DNA of 64,000 bases from Nepenthes gracilis (lineage: Eukaryota; Streptophyta; Magnoliopsida; Caryophyllales; Nepenthaceae). Each line of letters starts with the position of its first letter. Positions within the stretch are counted from its first letter, which is position 1. The stretch lies in assembly GCA_033239525.1 (NCBI GenBank), contig BSYO01000005.1:26753341-26817340 (forward strand), in the 5' to 3' direction. Both the position numbers and the translations under genes were made by a program. Shown here one piece after another: positions 37,102 through 50,470 of this stretch. The notes beneath the pieces were generated by a model that made no database searches, had not been told where the DNA came from, and was given only the letters and a program-made list of their open reading frames with translations.

Positions 37102-37194
37102 GTAGTTTTACTTGGTGCTATCACGATGCTCTTACCGTTTAAACTCAACATATCAATTTAATAGTTAAAATTATAAGTTAAAAAATGAAAATAA

Positions 37195-38194
37195 TGATGA
37201 AGAATAAAATATTCGGCCGCCCAAAAAAAGCAAAACAAGAGCCAAGAAAGACGGTCAACGTTTTTACGACCCCGAAAGAAGCAGACCAGAAATGGGAAAG
37301 GCCCCGAAAAGATCAACACTTGGCGTTGGCCGCTTTGGGTACGTCTCGCACACGCAGACGGTCAACTCAAACGTTAACCGCCCGCATGTTACGCGTTGGG
37401 CCCAAAAGAGGCTTTTCTACAATAATGAGCCTGGTCCATTCGAGCCCATGACCCATCAGGCGGTCAGCAACGGCTCTCCAAGCATATCCCAAGGTTCCAA
37501 CTGGCACCCAAAATGGATATTGGCAATATTGGCGCCTTTCGCATAAGGAAGGTGTCAGATTTTTTCAAATCCTTGCCAACTAGGGTTCTCCAATGGTAAC
37601 ATGCACAAAAGAAAGGCGACCGATTTGGAAAGCTGTCGGTCGCCTCAGAAAGAAATTATCTTTCACAGCTTGGCAATTGGCGCCTACTCTAAAAGGCAAG
37701 CCAACCAAGGATCACAGAGGGCCTCACTCCTTCCAAAAAAGGAAGATCGTCCTCTCCTCTATTAATAAGCCATTGAATCATCATTTAGGGTATGTTTTTC
37801 TGAAACACAAAAACAAGTCTTTCTCAGTGAATTCACTTTCTGCCATCAAACTCTCGCACTGCTAACGCTTCGCTACGCAAAACACATTCACCAGCAACCT
37901 TTAGACAAACAAACGCGCCTCTCACAATCGTTTACTGTCTTACCATCTCCCAGATTCAAGACTTTACTGCCTCCTTTCATCTGGGAAACGACTTGCCTCT
38001 CTCTTTCTGAATTTCGCTTTATTTTTTTAAAGACTGCTTTTTCTTGATTTGAGCCCATTGTATTTTCGGTGAAGAACAATTTCCGCCACACCGACCTCTG
38101 TTTTATTTAGTGGTCCAAACTAGGATCCAACTCGTGAGAACGGAAACGCGACAAAGATCATCCGAATCATTCGTTCGGATCCAGATACGCATCA
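37195..38194 (+). mobile_element. Solo LTR, TGATG...CATCA family
   Basis: Exactly 1,000 bp, from TGATGAAGAATAAAA to CAGATACGCATCA, flanked by AATAA on both sides (37,190-37,194 and 38,195-38,199). The 3' third aligns with the right LTR of the 53-62.5 kb composite: 'attttcggtgaag..aat', 'ctctgttttatttagtgg', 'ggatccaactcg' and the terminal GATCC..ACGCATCA. It also shares 'ggcgcctttcgcataaggaagg' style words with it. A TATA-like cctctattaataag lies near 37,757. Confidence 0.7.
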
Positions 38195-38199
38195 AATAA

Positions 38200-38779
38200 T
38201 AATATTGTTTAATTAGTATAAAACCTTAATACAATCTCCTCTCTACTTTTTTTTTAAAAAAAAATTTTAATGTTGACCTTTTGATATAGAATGAAGTCAA
38301 AATAATAAGAAAATATAAATGGCAACCATAACCAAGCACCTTACAATATAATCCTCTTAGAATTTAAAATTTCCCAAATTACATATAACCCTTTTAGAAT
38401 CAGCCTAAAGCCAAAGAGGTAAGCTGTCTTTTTTGTAAAAAAAAAAAAATTCCTATCAATAATAAAGATATATTCTTATAATATACAAATTTAAAATTAC
38501 AATAATATATTAAAAAATTATTTTAATTCATACTATTTATCACTTTTGTAATAATATCGATGACAAAACCTAAACCAGACAGAATACCCCCAACTGCTTT
38601 CAGGGAAGAACTAACGATTGGCTAGACGCATGCATCTTAAGAAACTACAAAAGCAAAAACAAAGGGATGGAAAGGAGAAACGCAGAACTAGCGCATGAAA
38701 GCTCAACCATGAAAGCTTGGAAATTGGATGAGAGCTGATTCTATGCCGTGATAAATCCAAAAGCTGCTTCTTTCAAAAG
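38200..38779. other. Spacer and DUF707 3' UTR region
   Basis: AT-rich, no gene. The DUF707 3' UTR must lie at its right end, but no polyadenylation signal stands out enough to call. Confidence 0.45.
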
Positions 38780-41700
38780 CTATTTATTTTGCTTGGCCTT
38801 TTTGCCTCGTGTGTAAGGCTGAAATACAAACCATCTGTTGTTGCTCTTGTATGGATCAACCCAGCCCCTGTCCTCCTCCGCGGCTTTTACCCAGCGTTCT
38901 TCGAAAATTCGGAGCTCTTGCGTTGATTTCCTCCTAATCTGCTCAATGCAAGTCCCAAAGCCAGGAAAATATTATCAGGCCATGAATGTTTAGTTTGAGA
39001 ATGGTCACTAGGTGGAGCAACATGGACTCGACATAGATCCGCCCCAAAAAGGAGATAAGTCTCTCCAATTGTTCTTCAGGTGAGAAGGAGTGGGTGATGT
39101 CATGGCCCAAATAGGCAGACACCTATACTCACCCGACCGCTAAAATTAGAAGCTAAAAGAATAAATGGTCGATATTATATCAGGTAATTTAAATAATTAT
39201 TCAATCTCCACTATTCATTTTCTAGCAGCATCTAAACATAATTATTTTATTCTTTCTTTTTTTTCAATTGAATGGAACGTAGACGCAACGAAATAATTCT
39301 CACAACGTAATCTTGTGGGAATAGGTTTGAGTTGTGAAAATAATTTTTTGCATAATATGAGGTAATGATGCATAACCCAACCCTTCTCTGGACCCCGAGC
39401 ATAGCAGGACTTTCATGTACCAGATTATACTCTTTGTTCAGTTGAGGCATTGACACTTAGGCTCCACGAAAGAGACCCATTGAGAGGCATTGCCCTCATT
39501 GTTTCCAAGTATCATTCATCTCTTTGGCGATTTAATAGAACGTGATATTATTGTAAAGGAAAATGACCAGCTATGCAAAGTTGAAGTCACAAGGTGATGG
39601 AGCTTACCCAAGATCGCAAATCAAAAGCTGGATGCTGTGACTGCATATGAAGCAACATTTGGGAGAAAAGGGAGGAAAGATTTATTAGCTAAAGAGTTAG
39701 CAATTTATTGGCACAAGGAAAAGATACAAGATAGTTACCTTCCTCGACTCCTTCAGATTTGGAGTCTGCAAGAAGAAAGGTGCAGAACAGGCATAAGAGA
39801 GTAGGAAATGCACCAAAAAATCATAGCAGAAAAATTTGGAGGCTAAATGCAACGTTTCCACGGATATCATTGTGATTCAATATGAGCATGTGAAAAGAAT
39901 ACTACAACTAGAAGAAAATAATACTGCAAATTCAGGTCTCATAGACCACCATCAATGATAAGATCATCGACAAAATATCGGTATCGATCACAACTATATT
40001 AATGTCGAACAATATGTATTGTTTTAGATATATTAGAAAAAAAATTTTGAAAATTGTAAACTAATAAGGCCTAATCGACATTGATGTATATGACTATGAA
40101 AGTGTTTAAAGTCATAAAATAGAGGTTAACTGACCTTTTTCACAGATGAACCACCCAAGGTTTGTATGCCCTGATGAATGATGTATTCACTGTCAACAAC
40201 TCCTACCTTTTCCGTACGATCCCCCTGTACTTCAGAAAGTAATAATACTTAAGGGGGATAAAAATAATAAAGGAGGGAAAGGGATTAAAATATATGCCAT
40301 ATGATAGGAGAAATCAGTATGGGTAAGAACTAGAAATCTTGAGAATACAACACCACATCCACCAATATCAGATTATTACAGCCAAGTTCATGGAACAAAC
40401 AAGCACTCAACATCATTGAATCAAAAAAGAGATGTAAGGTGAAATGTAAATATATAAGGTAGTGGCATAGTGCTACTGTCTTTCCCCTTTGTAAATAAAT
40501 CTATATGAGAATCGATTACTCACCATCAAGGGGGTGCTAACTAAATTCAAGAATAAAACAACTGCATGACATATAATCGTTGAAATAAAGGCAGCAGCCT
40601 TTACAAGCATACAGTACCATTATCTTAAACTGGAGAGAACTTGTGAGTCATAAGGAATAGCAGCATTTTAAGAATGGGTAATATATAACGCAAGGTTAAT
40701 TTAAGCAAACACGAATCTATATGAGATGAAAAGCTTCGTGTGCATATGTATCAACAACAAAAATAAGTCCAAATACATGCTCAGTCATTTGAGTGGTTTG
40801 CACCTATGCGTGACTACTCTACATTGCAATGAATCCAAATCATTTTCAACATCCTTTCTCATCCTCCTCATACAGGGGTTTCACTTCTGATGTTCTCCTT
40901 TATGGTTAATTCATAAATCTTAGCATTCTCACTCTTTCTCAACTGACAGCCAATCTGAACCGTTTGAAATTTTTAATAGCTAGTCAATAGCCCATCCTAG
41001 AGAAGACAAAAACCAACACTGCAAAATCTCTTCACTATCAAATCCAAGCTGTAAAACCAATATCTTTTTCTTTTCCCCTGCAGTAACTTCACTTCTCAAC
41101 GGAAGTGTTGGAAACTATTAAGAGATGACTTGGAATTCAACGGCATGCAGATGGGCATGAGCTTAAATGCTCACTTATAAATGCAAAGGCAACAGCATTT
41201 GTGGCCACAATATATCACCTATGGGAGAGAAATGAAGGAATATTTCTCTATCCAAGCAAGCAACAAGAATTAATCAAGCACACAGACTGAAGTGCTTATT
41301 AAATCATGTAGTACAACAAAGAAAAGAAGATTAAGACCAGCTACAGACAGCAAGGGCACAATGTGGCTATTATGGTAGTTGCACTATGGCTGGCATTTAA
41401 CTTCAGAACTGTTCAGGGGACAGACAAAAATTAAGTCCAGGATACCCTAGTAATTTTAATTTGAGAATTGTTCAGCAATGAAATACTACTAAAAAAATAC
41501 AAAAACTTGTAAAATCACAATTCACGTACTTTGTCTTACTGTTACTCATCTTGTGACTTTCTCATCCTAACATCGATTTACATTTTTCAATGAATTTCAT
41601 TTTGAAAGGCACGTTATTTGCAAAAACATTCACCATGATATGTTGTCTCAATGTTAATGGCAACGTCAATCCTACATGAAAGCAATTTTATACTTTGGGA

Positions 41701-44700
41701 TTTATCATAAAAACAAGGAAAGTCCAAAAGCATCACTACACTTAATTTTATTAGTGCAACAAGAAAATTTTTGCAATTAATGGAATACAGAGCCCCAATC
41801 AAAAGAATCACTACACTTTTATTTGCTCAACAAGGCAAATCCCCAATTCCCATATTTACTCAGCAATATCAAGAAACAAAATTTGATAATAGCTGCATTT
41901 TTACTACACCAGTAAGATAATGCAGTACCCGTATATACAGTATATAAAGAACCTGAGAGCCAGAGATATGTGACCAGCAAAAGGCATAGAGCTAGAAACT
42001 AAGATCAATGGACATCAAATCTCACCTGTGCACAATAACCAAACTTCATATCCAATCCCCAGCCATGAACGAGGTCATTCTGAGCCAAACAGGAATCAAC
42101 TAGATCATAAAGAGAGCAAAACCAGACTAATACAGAGAACACCAATCGCAAACAAAACTCAGAGTGAACAGGTCGAAAAAGCACTTAAAAGCAGCTATTT
42201 AAGGAGCTTCAGATATCAATAACCTGAATAAGAATAGTTTGCTGTTTGTAGATTAAAACTAAGCTAGTAATTTATGCTCAAGGACAGTACACAGTACACT
42301 TTCAGTTGCATGTTAATCAAGGGCCCTGCTGTTTTACAATAGCAAGTTAAAATATATAACTTGATATGCAAACCAAATCAAGCTTCCATAAGAATAAGAT
42401 ACAGGAGTTCTTCTTATAGACCACTTGCAGGTTACAATTGATCTGCATAAAAAGTTCTTTTTTTTTTTTTGAAAAAAAGCATAAAAAGATTCCTTTCCTT
42501 TTAAGAACTCTTAATCTAATAGAGAAGCATCCTAAACAAAGCTATGAGCTATTTGATGAAAGAGAACGATCTTAAATGTAAGTTCTTCTCCGATTAATTG
42601 ATTGATATAGGAAGTAGTTCATTATATCTCTCACAGACGGAGTAATTACTGAATTTGATCAACTAGACCTTATCCCACCAAGTCAGATTCGCTGCATGAA
42701 CTATTTAATGTCATTCACTTGGAACTAAACTTGGTTAGCACAATTAAATCCAGAGAGCAACAATGGATAACCCATACCATGAGGTTCCCACATTGGGCCC
42801 AAAGGTCAACATTTTGTAACCTTACCCTCTCATTACAACACTATATTTAATATTTGAATTCATGACCTCTTAGTTGCTATGGAGCAATATTTACTATTGT
42901 GTCAAGGCTCGCTCTCCAAGAGTGCATAAAATGCTTCACTTATAATTGATGCAAAGCAACACAAAATCCAACTAACAGTGATTTAGATATACCTGTATGA
43001 GATGCCAGGTACAACACCAAGCAGCCCTTGAAAACACAGGTGCCATCCCTTCCACCCACCTACCTCCAAAATATGCAGACACACCATAAATGAAAAAACA
43101 GTGAGAAGCAATACCTAACAACTGCAAATTATTACACCCATCATCACTCAAAAACGATACACCCCGATAAATGTATTGACAAGTGTTAGTAATGCATGGG
43201 CATGGAAAACTGATTGGTAGTTTTCCAGCATTCTTCTCCACTTAATATTGTATTGGTTAAGCTTTAGTTACACTGAACATCAATGCCTTCAAGTTTTAGG
43301 ATTACAAAACAATTCTACAAAAAACAATATTTCAAATATCACATTATTTTCTGCACGTGGTCTTCTCCTATATCAAAGTATGTCCCATCAAGAAATCATA
43401 AATCGACAAGACCAAATAGATCATGATTGCACTCAAACAGATAAAATAAAGTTGTGGAAGAAAGAACATAATAATTCCACATATCTAAACTTACCCAGTG
43501 CATGGTGGGCCATGGCTTGCACTGGAACATCTCAAACTGCCTCTGCCATCGTATACCCTTCTGCATAAAGTAGGTACAGAAATTGCAAGAATTAAGCTCA
43601 TATAAAGGCATAAATATAATATTGTGTCTCAAAACAAGCCCGACGTACCTGTGAAACTTCTTTGTTCTTTTGCGGATCGTAATTTTGTGATGAATTTCAG
43701 CAGAGTTGGGGTCTATGGCGGGCTGAGATATTTCTAGTCCCTCTGATTTGACAATATCCAGGTACCTGACCATGGCAGGGCTAAAGGGTTGAAGATTAAA
43801 GAAGTATTAGCCTGCTCTACAATAAATACAGTACACACACACACACACACACATATATATATTACTTTATTAAAAAACATTTGATAAAATTAACGCGCTA
43901 ATCTTCTTTTAAATACATTCGTAATAATAGTGGCCAATCTGGGAATTTTGTCAAAAGCATAGGCAGGTAATCACTTTCTTCCTCCCCTCTCAAAAGGAAC
44001 CAATTATTGTGAACAATCAGTCTGCATAAACCTCACAGTGAGGCAACCAAAGAAAACATGAAAATCATTTTCTTCACATGCTTTCTTCTCACTCTTTTCC
44101 AAACCAGTACATGTTAATTGTAGGGATGAATCAGATGATTCAGATCCATAACGCAAAAGATTGCAGAACATAGAACATCTCCACGCAATTATCCTCTCCA
44201 AAAGATAAATAACTGTTTTGGATCAAAGGCTGTAAATTTGTTATCTTTTGACTAATTCATCTGCAGAAGAAGCCAACGCGACAGCATGGACCAATGAAAA
44301 GCATTACAAACTATATAACATACCTTCCAGGATGGAAGTTTTCCACCCCTAAATCTTCATCCCAAAGAAATACAAAATCGTACATGGACACAATATCAGG
44401 ATGGAGAAAGCGTTTAGCAAACCACCTGAATCAAACAAGAATGAATCATGATAACATGGATACGGTTAACCTAACTAAACCAAGCTCAAAAGGAGGGAAA
44501 AGAAAAAGGAAAATCATGAACAGAGTTGCTTCCAGCAAAGCACATCGAGGACACATTACATGCATCCACCAAGCAGACTTCTCACCAAGAAATTGGATAG
44601 ATCAATGAAAAAACTTCAGCCAATAATTACTTTCGCAGTAGGTTTGCTGATGCAGAAATAGAACAGAAAGACACATAACTGCTATATGAATGGTCATTCT

Positions 44701-46039
44701 ACCTCTTTTTGCATCAGTGACCACTAAGGCTCATAATTTGAGAAACACAACTAGTTTCTTTGAGCATTGTCTCTTTCCCAACCTAGTCACATACCTAAGG
44801 AGAGGGCCTTTAATCAAACTTTAGCATTGTAGGCATAAGACTACAAGATGAGGATAAGCCTGAACACAATAGTGAGGTTAGAACATTATGACCTCATAAG
44901 TCATGGGTTCAAATAATGGAAGCAGAAACTCTATAATGGACATGTGAGGTTGGACACATCTAACTCTCGGTAAACCACATAATGCATGAGCCTCGTACAC
45001 TTGGTTGTGGCTTTGGCCCAAGCCTATAAGATCAAGTCATACTCCAAGAGACACCATGTTACAACTGATTGAAACACTTCCTATCAATAGTAAAATAGAA
45101 ACTTCCATCAACACCCCAAAGAGAATTTTAGACCATCATCATATAAGGCACAAGAAACTAACATAGTAGGCATACCATTTTGTTTGGTTTTGAGCCATTA
45201 TATGTATGGCTTTGTTACTCCATTCCAAATCTGACCATCCTTCCATGTTGCCATCATAGTGAAAAAGCACAATTGTAAAATTTTCTGTAAGAAACTGGAA
45301 GAACAGAAGTGAGAAAACAGTCCATTCATCATCTTGATTATGTAAAATTATGGAGAGGAAGCCAATATGCCAAAAATCATACTTTATGAACAATCGTATT
45401 AACATTATGCTTCTGCTTAATCCCAACTGCCATGGCAAGTAAGTTATGATGGCTAGGAATGTTTACCTGAAAATCAATGGTATAGATAAAAACAAATGGG
45501 CAACTCAACTCTAGAAAGTAACCAAATTAGGAAATACAACTGATATAACAATGACAGCTTTCAATCAAATGTATGCTTATATGCAACCAATCATTAGATG
45601 TCTACAGGAGACATTTGGACCTGATTCTGACCTTTGACCTTGTATTCAACCACACAGATCTTAACTCCAAATCTGACCTTGAGTGAATGATGCCATGAGG
45701 TAAACTATTCAACATCCCTGGAGTTGATTCCTACATCAACAATAAAGTCATCTCAGTATAGAAGTGGAAAAAACACTACTAGCTGATAATCAAACCACAA
45801 AAATTATAATAACTGAAGCTAGAAAGTTCCACAGGCTTGTTCCAACTAAAACAATAAGGTTATTTCAAGCCTTGTTAATTCAAGTCAGTGTTACCTTTAT
45901 ACCATCGAAAGGTTGCAACTGCGTTTCTATCTGAAAATGAAATCAAAAGGAAATATTAGAAGCAAAAAAAATTTCAGTCCACAAATTGAGTTCCAGGCTC
46001 CCAGATCAATATCATTGACTGTATATACACACATACATG

Positions 46040-46117
<78 letters not shown>

Positions 46118-46693
46118 AAATTCAACATCAGATAACCATAGAAAATGGTCTAGAGCACAAGCTAGCCAGCCGAAAGGATTAATTATGAGCAGAGGGGTCA
46201 AAGAAGCATCGCCACTAGGTCAGGAGTCAACTCTCCCTCATCTGTTTTGTTCATTTTTCTTTTCATTTTTGGAACTAATTCTAATGGTCAGAAACTAGTA
46301 CAAGTCATTGACATATGGAACAATGGAGAACACAGACATAAATATCTATGAGGCATGTTCTTCAAGGAATAGCTCACAACAAGAATTTTTACATAATATT
46401 AAATGCCACCATGCCATCATACCTCTGTATGTCGATACTGATACTTTGTTGTCCTGTACACAATAAACAACATCACTGTACACACAACTGCCATAAACGG
46501 CAGTTGTCTCACCCGAAATCCATGTGTTCCTTGTGCTCCCTGATACAAGAAAGTAAGAAATGAAGATTGTCATTTCCCATGGTTATGTTCGCCTATGTCA
46601 AACTCAAAACTAGAAGTAGAACAAGAACTGTACCGTATCAGTAAGAGCACTTCTTTTCCTTGGCAGCCATCTCCATGATTTGAATGTCTTCAT
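38780..46693 (-). CDS. DUF707 family protein (Golgi type II membrane protein, function unknown)
   Basis: Fifteen coding exons: 46,693-46,634; 46,539-46,423; 45,930-45,895; 45,730-45,632; 45,466-45,383; 45,294-45,176; 44,425-44,324; 43,765-43,649; 43,560-43,495; 43,059-42,993; 42,079-42,026; 40,224-40,135; 39,765-39,739; 39,640-39,608; 38,938-38,780. GT-AG borders and phases join into 409 residues without a stop. Features: a basic, Trp-rich N-terminus (MKTFKSWRWLPRKRS), a signal-anchor helix at about 33-49, FHYDGNMEGWSDLEWS near 143, the family core FLWDEDLGVENFHPGR at 191-206, WVEGMAPVFSRAAW near 268, NDLVHGWGLD at 290-299 and VGVVDSEYIIHQG near 314. The WDED motif and membrane anchor resemble a type II glycosyltransferase layout, but that is inference. 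Plant databases often label the family 'lysine ketoglutarate reductase trans-splicing related', which the sequence does not support. In exon 4 I chose the acceptor gatgtag|gaatcaac because the nearer cag causes a stop. Confidence 0.92.
42775..42915 (-). mobile_element. Au-like SINE relic in DUF707 intron 10
   Basis: Read on the minus strand it contains caatagtaaatattg, a degenerate internal promoter B-box region (aagaggtcatgaattcaa), gggtaaggttac, and a gacctt..gggcccaatgtggga tail, in the order of plant Au SINEs (tRNA-derived). It is strongly decayed and borders are approximate. Confidence 0.5.
43832..43862. repeat. (CA)n(TA)n microsatellite
   Basis: Ten CA units run into a short TA tract in DUF707 intron 7. 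Confidence 0.9.
44868..45025 (+). mobile_element. Au-like SINE relic in DUF707 intron 6
   Basis: Plus-strand order: aacacaatagtgaggtt, a B-box-like catgggttcaaataatgga, tgaggttggacacatctaac and gagcctcgtacacttgg. The last follows the 'gagcctcgtgcactgg' 3' region of Au SINEs. It is transcribed antisense to DUF707 and is degenerate. Confidence 0.55.
46050..46116. repeat. (TA)n(GA)n microsatellite
   Basis: A TA tract to 46,087 followed by a GA tract to 46,116, in DUF707 intron 2. Open frames through it are composition artefacts. Confidence 0.95.
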
Positions 46694-48228
46694 AGACATT
46701 CAAGGGAATCTATTTACTTTCATAACAAACTTCAGTCGCTAAGGAAGGATCAAAATGATATTAGAACTGGTTTGGGACAATTCTGGAAAGGTGAAGAGAC
46801 AGACTTCTAAAGCTAACTTGGGAAATATAACAAGTGTAATGCAATCTTAAAGGAGTGTTCTGCATAAATACAGTAACCATTAATAAACTAGAAATCACCA
46901 AAAGCAAACCAGGAAGAAAGTATGTAACTCAGCTTCCACAAAAATAGAAAAAGAAAATGAAGAACATAATGGATACATGAAAACATCATTTAGATATAGA
47001 TCTCCTACTTCCTAAACATTAATGCTTACATAGCAGTAAAGGTAAAACCACATATTCATTAAGTAGCCACGATCTAAATTTAGTTAAACCATCATGACCA
47101 CTTTGAGATATCACTTTTTTTCCAGAAAAGAAGAGGTGAGGGCTTCCAATTTTAAAATGGCTGATTCGTTTCCTTTCTTTTCCCTTTCTTTACTAGTAAT
47201 CATTTTATTGGCAATTTCTTCCATAAAATGACACATAGGTCAACCCAAAAATAATATCTAAGCATCTCTCTTATATCAAAGCATATAACACTGTAAACAA
47301 CACAAAACAAGACTTTAAGACCTTAATAGGTGAACGACCACAACAAATCAGCAGGTGAAATTGTTGCAGGTGAAATTGTAGCAGTTCACGTTTGACCAAA
47401 CACCATGTGGAGTGTTGCCAAGTCCATTCGAGCATCAGAATAGGAAAGAGAAAGCATGTGAAAACATGCCAATATTATTAGGGGAATACCTTCTTCAGAA
47501 TTTCCTATTATTAACCAATAAGCAATAACTACCTATTAAAAGCAGACTTCTACACAAACATATCATCACAAACAGAAAAGCAAAGTAGCTAGAATAACAA
47601 CAAGGGAGATTTTGGATAACCTCGAAATCAGTATGATGAATTTGTGAAATCAATCCAACTACTTTTTTGCCACCATTTCTCCTCACTTTCCATACAATAA
47701 CAAAAAAAGCACTTTCTTGCAACCTTACATTTTCAATTAGTAGAAGCTAGAAAGAGCTTTTTTATTGTTTATATTAGTTCTCCACCACAGTTTGAATTTA
47801 TTACGGAAGTAGAAATATTTCGATTTTATTGGAAAACTGACTAAATTGTATGACTATACAAAATAATTTCAATCTTGTATAATATTCAGGAAGAAAAAAT
47901 TAAGAAAAAGAAAAAAAAGAAAAAGGAACAACGCAAATCTTCGTATCGTCTGCTAGGTAAAATTTCTCATTCCAACCATAAGAACAAAGCGCAGAAATCC
48001 GAAGCAAGCCAGAAATTCCTCGTTATTATTTATAAAAATAACAAAGGATCTCAACTAATTAATCAACTAAAAAGCCAATTATAAGCCGATTATGACAATA
48101 ACATTAATTAGAACAACGGTAAAAAGTACAGAGCAGAAAAGAACACCGTGATTCTAAAACAACGAATTACCAAAAAATCTAAACAACGGTAAAGTTTAAA
48201 AATAAAAAGAACAAGAACGGAGTCAAAC

Positions 48229-48440
48229 CTCAAGATTCGAAAAGCAAAGTGAAGCTGAAGGTAGCTGAGGACGATTGGTTGCTGGAAGGGTTGAGGTGGA
48301 AAAGCAAACAGAGAGGACGCGAGTGAAAGGTGAATCAAGCTAAAAAGCAGCGTGTTTGAGAGAGAAAGAGAGAAAGAGAGACGAAAACACGCGCAAGTGC
48401 CGAAGGCTCCTCGTAATTGCGATCTGCATGTCTCGTATCG
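48229..48440 (-). promoter_or_regulatory. DUF707 5' UTR exon and leader
   Basis: On the coding strand there is a CT-rich leader (from ctctctttctctctt, 48,355-48,385) and then ATG-free sequence up to a donor at ttgag|gtttga (48,229/48,228). The next exon with the start codon is at 46,693, so an intron of about 1.5 kb in the 5' UTR is inferred. Exact transcript start and the acceptor upstream of the ATG are not fixed. Confidence 0.5.
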
Positions 48441-48449
48441 CCGTTGAGC

Positions 48450-49339
48450 GTCTTCTCATTACACCCGCGCGGGGCTTCATTTATATCGTAAAATGCTATA
48501 CGCCTATGTCGTATGCGCCCACCTTATTAAAAGGAGTGCTTTTAATATGGCTTTTTTATATTTATTTAACCTATTATTAAAATTAAAAATTAAATAAATA
48601 AAAATATTTAATTATTTAATTATTTATTATTTATTTATGTAATTTTTTATTTAAACTATTAAATTATCGTATTTTATATTATCTATTAAGATTATATAAT
48701 AACAAAAGGCTTTAAAATATATAATTTCGAGTATGGGAATTGTGAGGAAATGGACATTATCGATTGCTAAAAATTGTAACTTTCTAATGTTCATAAATAA
48801 ACAAATTTGATTTTTTTTATTAAACTTTATAAAAATTGATGGAGTCTCTTTATAAATTATTTTAAGTTATTTTCGTAAATTTTGATTTAATAAATTAATA
48901 ATATCTTTTTTTATTTTTCAGGTGACACTTTGCTATGGCCTTAATTAAGGGACCTAGATTTGGTCTTACCTAATCCTCTCACTTCAACGACACTCCAAAG
49001 CCATAATTGTTAATTGAGGTGGTCCTACTTAGACCTAATCAAAATTATATCATTTGATTTAATGTCTAATATTTTATAATATATAGTTAAGATATATAAT
49101 TATTATTAATAAATGCATCTATAATACGTCTCTAAAGTTAAATTACTGAATAAATTAATGAGTTATTTGATCTCGCTCAATAGGTTGAATTGAAGCGGAT
49201 CCAATCTTTATTATTTTAAATCAGGATCTTACACGCCACAATTAACAAACAAATGTCAAAGGATGGCAAACTTGCTTCTCATTTTATCCACTGAATTTCA
49301 ATTCAAAAATTTTTTTATATTGAAAAAAAATATGGATGA
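48450..49339. other. Spacer upstream of DUF707
   Basis: AT-rich; nothing beyond the DUF707 promoter region can be supported. Confidence 0.5.
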
Positions 49340-50470
49340 ATGTAAAGATAATGCATAAATATATATATCAGGAGATTGAGTGTTCGATGAAGGATTTTAT
49401 TCCAATAGTACACTCAGTAGGTGAGCGGCTTAGAGAATGAATTACTCCCAATTGGGAGCGGCTTAGAAAGAGAGGCGTGCGATTGATTGGAAAGCAGCTT
49501 TGAGAGATGGATGGTTATACTTCGACGAGTACGCTTGGTTAGGGAACGATTTTGAAGCGAATGATAGGGTTTTTGTGAGTGCACTCGATTGGAGAGTAGT
49601 TTAGAGTTAAATGATTGAGTTTCAATTGATACTTTCAATTAGAGAATGGCTTAGGGATAGAGGGCTAAATTTCGAGGATATACACGATTAGAGAGCAGTT
49701 TAGAGATGGAGAATTAAATTTTAGTGGGTGCCCTCAATCAGGGATTGGCTTAGAGATGAATAATTAGACTCCGATGAGTTCACTCAGTTCGGGAGTAATT
49801 TTACGGGATTTCAATGTACTTGAACGCTTGAGATTCAGGGACATGCTTTGCGGACGAGGACTGATTATTTTCGTTTTCCTTGGGAGTCCCATTTTGCCAT
49901 GGAGAGACTAAAGAACTTGGGAGGGGAAGAAAGCCAAATGGAGATATATATATATATACACACACTCTTCGGGCCTCTTCGTTTTCAGAATTCCCACGGA
50001 GTTGGAATTTTTTTCCACAATGGAGCTAAGAGTTTAGACCCCCTTCCTTGTAGCGGAAGTGAGGTATTTGTAGAGAGATATCATGCTCATTAATTGTTGT
50101 TGTGGCTCCACTAGTGCTGCGATTTTTTGCCTTCTGAGGGTGCCAATCTCATAATGAAGGACTGGCCCCGCTATGTCGACAATTAAGAGCATAACCAATT
50201 GGCAATAGTTGTCTATAGATTCCGTCTTTGCGACCATGGGAACCACGCACTGACAATGGTTAGTGGGTTTGTCTACTAAGCTGGAGTGACTGAGCTACAT
50301 TTGTGGGGCTGCCCAATGAGTGACTTCCATGGCTCATATGTTGTTGGGTGGATTTGGGTCACGTTATCTGAACCTTCCGTGGCGCTTTTCTAAGCCTTGG
50401 GCCGCGAGGAGTTCTACAAGGTTGTTGCTTCTTCTACAAGTCGGGTTTTGGGTGGGCTTAATAAACTATT
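49340..50470 (-). mobile_element. Decayed LTR with ~50 bp sub-repeats
   Basis: At 49,400-49,805 there are about seven degenerate units of 50-58 bp with the pattern 'gagcggcttagaga..' then 'gtgcactcgattgg'. These are the words of the sub-repeat block in the solo LTR at 7,780-8,030 (reverse complement) and 2,990-3,130. Further right are 'gggctgcccaatgag' and 'gtgggctt' words like the GC-rich start of that LTR. Likely a degenerate minus-oriented relic of the family; ends were not found. Confidence 0.45.

Noticed and set aside
45632..45730. Alternative acceptor (actccag|ggatg) for DUF707 exon 4
   Set aside because: It puts a stop after two codons; the acceptor eight codons' worth upstream keeps the frame open.
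45913..46201. Open frames of 89 and 75 codons on both strands
   Set aside because: They run through the (TA)n(GA)n microsatellite in a DUF707 intron.
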